Origin: PSLL01 sp050259195
Lineage (GTDB): Bacteria > Desulfobacterota_D > UBA1144 > Nemesobacterales > CSP1-2
Reading direction: 5' to 3'
Assembly: GCA_050259195.1 (NCBI GenBank)
Contig: JBLNAE010000285.1
Location: 1-18,387, forward strand
DNA length: 18,387 bases
Part shown: piece after piece, positions 13,793 to 18,387 of the stretch
Layout of the letters: every line of letters starts with the position of its first letter
Position numbering within the stretch: position 1 is the first letter of the stretch
Notes under the pieces: generated by a model
Databases searched by the model: none
What the model was told of the DNA's origin: nothing
Seen by the model: the letters and a program-made list of their open reading frames with translations, nothing else
Program-made: the position numbers and the translations under genes

Positions 13793-13999
13793 TTGAACAG
13801 AGGTAAAGTAAAGTGGTTTAACGAATCCAAAGGTTTTGGATTTATTGAGCAGGATGGTGGTAAAGACATATTCGTTCATTACAGCGCCATCCAGAGTTCG
13901 GGCTTCAAAACCCTTACAGAGGGTGATGTTGTAGAGTTTGATGTTGTCGAGGGTCCAAAAGGGCTTCAGGCAAGCAAAGTTACCAAGGTTAAGCAATAA
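13793..13999 (+). CDS. csp: CspA-family cold-shock protein
   Basis: This 68-aa single cold-shock domain binds single-stranded RNA/DNA and acts as an RNA chaperone. It shows GKVKWFNESKGFGFIEQ (RNP1 KGFGFI at 13-18) and DIFVHYSAI (RNP2-type, 25-33), followed by GDVVEFDVVEGPKGLQA, typical of the family. The start is TTG at 13793, fixed by GGAGG 7 nt upstream; no in-frame ATG or GTG precedes the conserved start of the domain at a workable spacing. It has a strong promoter and a hairpin leader. It is a lone gene, with a repeat-rich region downstream. Confidence 0.95.
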   Translation: MNRGKVKWFNESKGFGFIEQDGGKDIFVHYSAIQSSGFKTLTEGDVVEFDVVEGPKGLQASKVTKVKQ

Positions 14000-14019
14000 G
14001 AACTAAGAAAAGTTCCTTC

Positions 14020-14200
14020 CTGAGAAATTCCTAAGTGTAATTCTCAGAAAAGTAATCCTTGGAATAAATCCTAAGCGGGGAGTAACGTAACCTTTCGACT
14101 TACATTATTCCCCTGTATGCAGATTGTAAATCAATCTGCAAATAGAAGGGGTTTGCCCAAATTGGCAGCTCTAAGAGCACGCGAACCCAAGGTTCGCGTG
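14020..14200 (+). other. Run of four hairpin-forming sequences downstream of csp
   Basis: Four inverted repeats follow one another. H1: CTGAGAAATT (14020-14029) with AATTCTCAG (14039-14047), one bulge. H2: 14077-14090 with 14100-14113, a 14-bp stem (GGGGAGTAACGTAA / TTACATTATTCCCC) with one wobble and one mismatch. H3: TGCAGATTG (14118-14126) with CAATCTGCA (14132-14140), with outer CCCCT/AGGGG (14110-14114 / 14147-14151). H4: CACGCGAACC (14178-14187) with GGTTCGCGTG (14191-14200). The CCCC at 14110-14113 can pair in H2 or H3 but not both. There is no U-run after any stem, so simple intrinsic termination is not evident. A structured 3' UTR, a small RNA or stacked REP-like repeats are all possible. 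Confidence 0.6.
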
Positions 14201-14207
14201 TTACCAG

Positions 14208-14247
14208 AGAAGATGTCTAACCCATGAAGAAGATGTCTAACCCATGA
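14208..14247. repeat. Perfect 20-bp tandem duplication
   Basis: AGAAGATGTCTAACCCATGA occurs twice head to tail (14208-14227 and 14228-14247) with no mismatch. It follows the H4 hairpin. It contains no recognised gene and may be a duplication at an old insertion junction or a pair of protein-binding sites. After it, 14248-14379 holds a TTGACA at 14258-14263 and an inverted repeat GATTGCTT/AAGCAATC (14299-14306, 14326-14333), with no ORF. Confidence 0.85.
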
Positions 14248-14368
14248 GTTGTAGAATTGACATTTTGTCTGTTCCCAAGCTTCTATTGCCATTTATGTGA
14301 TTGCTTCTAGTGCCTTTGCTTATTCAAGCAATCAAGCCAATATTCAGGTAGAATAGTGAAAACAGAGC

Positions 14369-14373
14369 GGAGG
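14369..14373 (+). promoter_or_regulatory. Shine-Dalgarno GGAGG deciding the aldo/keto reductase start
   Basis: GGAGG lies 6 nt before ATG 14380. The longer in-frame GTG start at 14356 would place this motif inside the coding region and has no comparable site of its own. Confidence 0.75.
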
Positions 14374-14379
14374 CAATTC

Positions 14380-15492
14380 ATGAGCTATCGTGCAACAGAA
14401 GAAGGGACGGCGCGTTATCGCGATAAATTTAAAAATACTCTCCCGCAAGACCACTTTAGAGGATCTCAAAAATTATTGATGTCGTCAATCGGATTCGGCT
14501 CTTATCTAGGGGGCTATGATGAATCAACCGACATCAGATATAGAGACGCGGTGGTGCGCGCCGTAGAGCGTGGCTGCAATAACATTGATACTGCCATCAA
14601 CTACAGGTTTCAGCGAAGTGAACGCTCTATCGGAGCAGCGCTGGAAATCTTATTTAAAGAGGGCAAAGTCTCGCGCGATGAGATAATCATTGCCACAAAA
14701 GGTGGCTACATTCCCTTTGATGGTGCTCCCCCAAGAGATATAAATAAGTACTTTGTGGAAACCTTTGTAGAACCAGGAATTACAACATTTGAAGATTTAG
14801 TTTCGGGAAGCCACTGCATGACTCCGCGTTATATTGAAAACCAGATCGAGTGCAGCCTTAAAAACCTTGGGATTGAGTGCATTGACATTTACTACGTTCA
14901 TAACCCCGAAGAACAGCTTCAAGAGGTATCAAAACAGGAGTTCCGTGAGCGCATAAGCGCCGCATTCGAGATGCTGGAAAGGAAAGTCTCTCAAGGAAAA
15001 ATAGGAATGTACGGCACTGCAACGTGGAATGGTTATCGTCAGGACCCGGACGCCCTAGACCATTTGTCAATTGAGGAAATGGTAAACATTGCAAGGGAGA
15101 TCGCGGGAGAAAATCATCACTTGAGGGTGATTCAACTCCCTTTTAACCTTGCGATGCCCGAGGCTCTTATTTCAAAAAATCAAGGTGTCGAAGGACAGAT
15201 GACATCCGTAATCGAAGCCGCATGGAGTCTTGGAATTACGGTCATTGCAAGCTCCTCTCTTCTCCAGAGCCAGCTTTCAAGGAATCTGCCCGACTTTATA
15301 GGCGAGTGTTTAAGAGGATTAGACACAGATGCGCAGCGTGCACTTCAGTTTGTTCGCTCAACCCCCGGAATCGCATCGGCTCTTGTAGGAATGAGCAGCG
15401 TAAACCACGTGGAAGAAAACATGAAGGTTGCAAAAATCCCCCCTGCTTCGATAGATGATTTTGTAAGGTTATTTGCGGGCGGAGAGAAATAA
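14380..15492 (+). CDS. Aldo/keto reductase family oxidoreductase
   Basis: This 370-aa protein is an aldo/keto reductase, an NAD(P)H-dependent TIM-barrel enzyme reducing aldehydes or ketones. The catalytic tetrad is visible: Asp70 and Tyr75 in NIDTAINYR, Lys107 in IIATKGGY and His174 in YYVHNP. The C-terminal part carries GSS-like VIASSSLLQSQL (about 285-296) and the cofactor-end SALVGMSSVNHVEEN. It is longer than the roughly 320-aa core, with about 30 extra N-terminal residues before LLMSSIGFGSYLGG and an insertion after Lys107 (FDGAPPRDINKYF...). Substrate cannot be read from sequence. It stands alone: upstream is the structured intergenic region and downstream the palindromic element before the cyclase. 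Confidence 0.93.
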   Translation: MSYRATEEGTARYRDKFKNTLPQDHFRGSQKLLMSSIGFGSYLGGYDESTDIRYRDAVVRAVERGCNNIDTAINYRFQRSERSIGAALEILFKEGKVSRDEIIIATKGGYIPFDGAPPRDINKYFVETFVEPGITTFEDLVSGSHCMTPRYIENQIECSLKNLGIECIDIYYVHNPEEQLQEVSKQEFRERISAAFEMLERKVSQGKIGMYGTATWNGYRQDPDALDHLSIEEMVNIAREIAGENHHLRVIQLPFNLAMPEALISKNQGVEGQMTSVIEAAWSLGITVIASSSLLQSQLSRNLPDFIGECLRGLDTDAQRALQFVRSTPGIASALVGMSSVNHVEENMKVAKIPPASIDDFVRLFAGGEK

Positions 15493-15498
15493 GAACTC

Positions 15499-15597
15499 AG
15501 CCACGAATAAAATGATACAGGATGCACGATTCATGATGCATGACACATGATTCATCTTACATCCCGTAGATGTATCCTGATTATTTCTTTCGTGGCT
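15499..15597. repeat. MITE-like palindromic element, 99 bp
   Basis: The element is bounded by perfect 9-bp inverted ends, AGCCACGAA (15499-15507) and TTCGTGGCT (15589-15597). Similarity between the arms extends inwards through CAGGAT and ATCCTG to about 25 bp with a few differences. The interior is rich in CATG/ATGCAT units and holds GATTCATGATGCATGA, also found at 4586-4601. It fills almost the whole gap between the aldo/keto reductase and the cyclase and ends 10 nt before the cyclase ATG. No transposase is present. I cannot delimit a target-site duplication. Confidence 0.65.
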
Positions 15598-15607
15598 AAA
15601 TAATTGT

Positions 15608-17644
15608 ATGTCTTTTAAACTACCATTCAGTTTCCGAACTAAAATCTTCATCGTCCTCGGGGCCGTCATTTTTCTCTCAATTACAACCGTCCTCTTTATC
15701 CTCCAAGAAACGACAAAAGATCGGGTAAAGAAAAATATAAGAGAGAGATTTGAGAACACTATTTATGCCTTCAGACAGCTTCAGGAACTCCGAACCCAAT
15801 TTGCCTCTGATGAAATTAACTCGCTTACGGTAGGCAATCCTCAATTTCGCACAATACTCTCGACCGCGTCCGTTGGAACCGAAGATCTGGGTTTTGGCTC
15901 GCCCACAGACCACAGCGAGATTTTAAAAGATGCAAATCTCAGACTCAATTCCATTCTCCCATTCCTTTCTATTTACCGGAAAGGTGATATTTTTGTCGTC
16001 ACAAACGCCGAAGGGGAGCTTCTCTTCACAAAATCGGACCCAAGGGAATTCGGCAACAATCTGAGCGACCTCCCGCTCTTCCAAAAAGTATTTGAAAAAG
16101 GAGAGGCCGTAGGTATATGGAACTCGCGCCTTCATGATCAGAAAGACACAAGAATTTTCCCAAAAGGCGAGGCGTCCATCTACCAGATAGTAGCAAAAGC
16201 CGTAATGTTCGGAGATGAGATTCACGGAGTGGTTCTCTGGGGCAGCCGCCTTGATAGAAAAACCCTCCAAAGCATAAAAGAGATTTCATCCGTAGACATA
16301 GCCCTGTACTCAAAAGATGGTGTTAATATGTCTACGCTCTTCCCTGAAAAAGAAGAGGAACTATCAAAGCTCATTAGCACAATAGAGAAACAAACAACTA
16401 CAGGCACCCTAGGAGAATTATCACTAGGCAAAGAGCAGTTTATGGCTATGAGGTCTCCTATACTCTCAGGCGCGCCGATTGAAGAAGGCGGATTCATAGT
16501 TCTGAAATCTCTCACCGAGGAGCTCGGCTTTCTTAGAAAACTACAGATCACGCTCCTCTTTATAGGCGGATTTATTCTGATCATAGCCATAGCTCTCAGT
16601 TTTCTTTTGGCGGGTGGAGTTACAAAACCCATTGCGATCCTTGCCCTTGCAGCAAGAAGAATTGGACAGGGAGAGCTTGAGACAAAAGTTGACATACGCA
16701 CAGGGGATGAGCTTGAACAGCTTGGCGGCGCATTTAACGAAATGGTAAGAGGCTTAAAAGAAAGGGAGTTTATTAAAAACACATTTGAGCGTTATGTTTC
16801 AAAGACTGTCGCCTCAGAACTCATTAAAAATCCCGACATGGTGCGCCTCGGAGGAATAAAGAAAGAGCTTACAGTGATGTTTTCAGACATCGGGGGATTT
16901 ACTACCTTATCAGAAACCCTAACCCCGGAGGAGATAGTAAGACACCTTAACGAATATTTCGAGGGAATGAGTTTCGCAATCCTTGAATTCAATGGAACCC
17001 TGAATCAGTTTCAGGGAGACGCGGTTGTCGCCTTCTGGGGAGCGCCCATACCGCAGGAAAACCACGCTACGCTTGCCTGTCTTGCCGCTCTTAGATGTCG
17101 GGAGTTTCTCAAAAGCCTTCAAGATAAATGGATAGCGCACGGGCTTCCAGAGAGAACATTTCGATTCGGTATCAGCACAGGTGAGATGGTGGTGGGAAAT
17201 ATCGGCTCTTCATCACGATTTGAATATACGGTAATAGGAGACGAGGTAAATCTGGCAAGCAGATTGGAAGGAGCAAATAAGACTTATGGAACCCAGATAC
17301 TCATTTCCGACAAAACCTACGAGCTTGCGAAAGAAGAAATCATCGGGAGGGAATTAGACATAATTCGCGTTGTGGGAAAAACTCAGCCTGTAAGGATCTA
17401 CGAACTCGTTTCAGAAAAAGGGAAATTAGACGATAGAAGAATGGGGATTTTAGAGAAGTTCCGATCAGGAGTTGATCTCTACAGAGAGCGGAAATGGAGC
17501 GAAGCCGGAGAATATTTTAGAAAAATAGTGGATTTAGACCCACACGATAAACCCTCTCAGGAATACCTGAGACGTTGCAAAGAATATGAAAACTCACCAC
17601 CTCCCTCCCACTGGGAAGGAATATTCGAGCTTAGGAGTAAATAA
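15608..17644 (+). CDS. Membrane-anchored class III adenylate/guanylate cyclase with HAMP domain
   Basis: The 678-aa protein is a receptor-type class III nucleotide cyclase. Order: helix 1 (about 11-32), a periplasmic sensor of roughly 275 residues that looks Cache-like (IFVVTNAEGELLF near 128-140), helix 2 (312-336), a HAMP linker (337-389), the cyclase domain (about 415-600) and a TPR-like helical pair (611-660). It ends in PPPSHWEG, a tail often seen in this class. Metal aspartates are Asp427 (FSDIGGFT) and Asp471 (QGDAVVAFWGAP); transition-state Asn548 and Arg552 (VNLASRLEG) are present. The purine-selecting position four before Asp471 is Gln467, not the usual Lys, and the partner position is Thr541, as in class IIIb. 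It is therefore probably active, with ATP versus GTP choice uncertain. No Shine-Dalgarno precedes ATG 15608; the MITE-like element ends 10 nt upstream. Confidence 0.92.
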   Translation: MSFKLPFSFRTKIFIVLGAVIFLSITTVLFILQETTKDRVKKNIRERFENTIYAFRQLQELRTQFASDEINSLTVGNPQFRTILSTASVGTEDLGFGSPTDHSEILKDANLRLNSILPFLSIYRKGDIFVVTNAEGELLFTKSDPREFGNNLSDLPLFQKVFEKGEAVGIWNSRLHDQKDTRIFPKGEASIYQIVAKAVMFGDEIHGVVLWGSRLDRKTLQSIKEISSVDIALYSKDGVNMSTLFPEKEEELSKLISTIEKQTTTGTLGELSLGKEQFMAMRSPILSGAPIEEGGFIVLKSLTEELGFLRKLQITLLFIGGFILIIAIALSFLLAGGVTKPIAILALAARRIGQGELETKVDIRTGDELEQLGGAFNEMVRGLKEREFIKNTFERYVSKTVASELIKNPDMVRLGGIKKELTVMFSDIGGFTTLSETLTPEEIVRHLNEYFEGMSFAILEFNGTLNQFQGDAVVAFWGAPIPQENHATLACLAALRCREFLKSLQDKWIAHGLPERTFRFGISTGEMVVGNIGSSSRFEYTVIGDEVNLASRLEGANKTYGTQILISDKTYELAKEEIIGRELDIIRVVGKTQPVRIYELVSEKGKLDDRRMGILEKFRSGVDLYRERKWSEAGEYFRKIVDLDPHDKPSQEYLRRCKEYENSPPPSHWEGIFELRSK

Positions 17645-17683
17645 ATTCGTATACTATTACCAGAAAGAGTAATATACGAGTTT
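17644..17683 (+). terminator. Weak hairpin after the cyclase gene
   Basis: AATTCGTATACTATTAC (17644-17660) can pair with GTAATATACGAGTTT (17669-17683) with a 3-nt bulge, directly after the cyclase stop. It is AT-rich and followed by GAGAAAAATC rather than a T-run, so it is at best a weak terminator. Confidence 0.3.
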
Positions 17684-17741
17684 GAGAAAAATCTTCCACC
17701 GGGATACTTGAGTTATCTAAGAGATAAGCGGAGGGGGAAAA

Positions 17742-17888
17742 ATGGTAGGAGGAGTAAAGCAGCAAAATTGAAAGTTGGATGAACTTGAGAGGACCCGCTT
17801 GAATCCCAAACTACCATTGAACGAGCGATTTCAGCGAGCCGAGCATATTGTCCCCATAGCCAGGGGCAGCCTCGGCACCCTTGTTTAG
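17742..17888 (+). pseudogene. TGA-interrupted 48-codon frame with strong ribosome-binding site
   Basis: ATG 17742 has GGAGGGGG just upstream (17730-17737), one of the best ribosome-binding sites in the window, yet the frame stops at TGA after nine codons (17769-17771). The same frame then runs 38 more codons to TAG at 17886-17888, reading KLDELERTRLNPKLPLNER and then FQRAEHIVPIARGSLGTLV, a protein-like composition that I do not recognise. A GC-rich inverted repeat, GCCGAG/CTCGGC (17838-17843, 17871-17876) enclosing CCCC/GGGG, lies within it. It may be a gene remnant, a short leader ORF for pgm, or chance. Confidence 0.3.
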
Positions 17889-17921
17889 TGATGCTTAAGA
17901 CCTGCATCAGGAGGTAGACTA

Positions 17922-18387
17922 ATGAAGATAAGTCATTTTGCTGGAAGCCCTGCTGAGCCATCAATGCTAGTTGACATACCCAAACTTGTCACATCCTACT
18001 ATACTGAGGTGCCCGATCCCTCAGTTCCTGAACAAAGGGTTGCCTTTGGTACATCCGGACATCGAGGTTCTGCATTCAAAAGGTCTTTCAACGAATGGCA
18101 TATCCTCGCCACCAGTCAGGCCATCTGTCTGTACCGCGAGCAGCAACAGATCAACGGCCCCCTGTTTCTCGGTATGGACACGCATGCGCTCTCGGTGCCC
18201 GCTTTTGCAAGTGCCCTTGAGGTTCTGGCGGCAAACGGGGTGGAAGTCATGATTGCAGAAAAGGAGGAATACACTCCGACTCCCGCCGTCTCCCATGCGA
18301 TTCTCACGTACAACCGCGGACGCAAGACAGGACTCGCTGACGGCATTGTGATCACACCTTCGCATAATCCACCCCATGACGGCGGCT
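17922..18387 (+). CDS. pgm: Phosphoglucomutase, 5' part (3' end beyond window)
   Basis: Phosphoglucomutase interconverts glucose-1-phosphate and glucose-6-phosphate, linking glycogen, sugar-nucleotide and central metabolism. The visible 155 codons begin MKISHFAGSPAEPSMLVDIP and contain FGTSGHRG (42-49), GMDTHALS (84-91), EEYTPTPAVSHAI and TPSHNPPHDGG (145-155), with Ser147 as the phosphorylated catalytic serine. These match the long glucose-specific Pgm of about 545 aa, so roughly 28 percent is present. AGGAGG lies 7 nt before the ATG. Codon third positions are AT-rich over the first 55 codons or so, then clearly GC-rich, unlike the rest of the window. Confidence 0.95.
   Translation, partial: MKISHFAGSPAEPSMLVDIPKLVTSYYTEVPDPSVPEQRVAFGTSGHRGSAFKRSFNEWHILATSQAICLYREQQQINGPLFLGMDTHALSVPAFASALEVLAANGVEVMIAEKEEYTPTPAVSHAILTYNRGRKTGLADGIVITPSHNPPHDGG

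Noticed and set aside
14110..14247. CRISPR array
   Set aside because: The hairpin units differ from one another and the 20-bp repeat is directly tandem without spacers.
17769..17771. Selenocysteine codon in the small frame before pgm
   Set aside because: The only notable inverted repeat begins about 66 nt later, too far for a bacterial SECIS, and no selenoprotein family is recognised.
17713..17964. 83-codon minus-strand frame over the pgm start
   Set aside because: Overlaps the certain pgm start on the opposite strand, has no Shine-Dalgarno and no recognisable family.

Overview
The window looks like chromosomal DNA of a Gram-negative, aerobically respiring bacterium of moderate GC content. 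Its lineage cannot be fixed from the sequence alone. The strongest clue is a complete alternative complex III (ACIII) operon, actA-B-C-D-E-F plus a small membrane ORF, on the minus strand at about 10.07-2.61 kb. This complex moves electrons from quinol to cytochrome c or a partner oxidase, and it occurs in Bacteroidota, Chloroflexota, Acidobacteriota, several deltaproteobacterial groups and candidate phyla. Intergenic DNA is rich in short palindromic repeats.

Layout. (1) 1-2416, minus: a possible 39-aa ORF, a geranylgeranyl-reductase-family flavoprotein and chorismate synthase (aroC, 3' end outside the window). (2) 2611-10069, minus: the ACIII operon with many overlapping or 2-nt-spaced junctions and a good sigma70-like promoter upstream of actA. 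(3) 10225-10785, plus: an XRE-cupin regulator divergent from the operon. (4) 10862-13460, minus: bioD, bcp, a SufT-like DUF59 protein and tpx, a peroxide-defence and Fe-S/biotin group. (5) 13793-13999, plus: a cold-shock protein with a strong promoter, a stable hairpin in the 5' leader and a TTG start. (6) 14000-14379: about 380 bases without a gene but with several stacked hairpins and a perfect 20-bp tandem duplication. (7) 14380-17644, plus: an aldo/keto reductase and a membrane-anchored class III nucleotide cyclase, separated by a 99-bp palindromic MITE-like element. (8) 17742-18387, plus: a TGA-interrupted mini-ORF with a strong ribosome-binding site, then the 5' part of phosphoglucomutase (pgm).

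How the genes fit together. ActC and ActF are NrfD-like quinol-site membrane subunits, ActB is the Fe-S subunit, ActA and ActE carry haems c, and ActD is a two-helix accessory subunit. The prenyl reductase next to the operon could saturate the tail of the respiratory quinone, but that is inference. The divergent XRE-cupin protein is a candidate regulator of the operon.

I did not find a clearly new multi-gene system. The best leads are the structured 14.0-14.35 kb region, the cyclase with Gln at the purine-selecting lysine position, the four cysteines retained in the molybdopterin-like half of ActB, the hairpin leader of the cold-shock gene and the families of short palindromic repeats.
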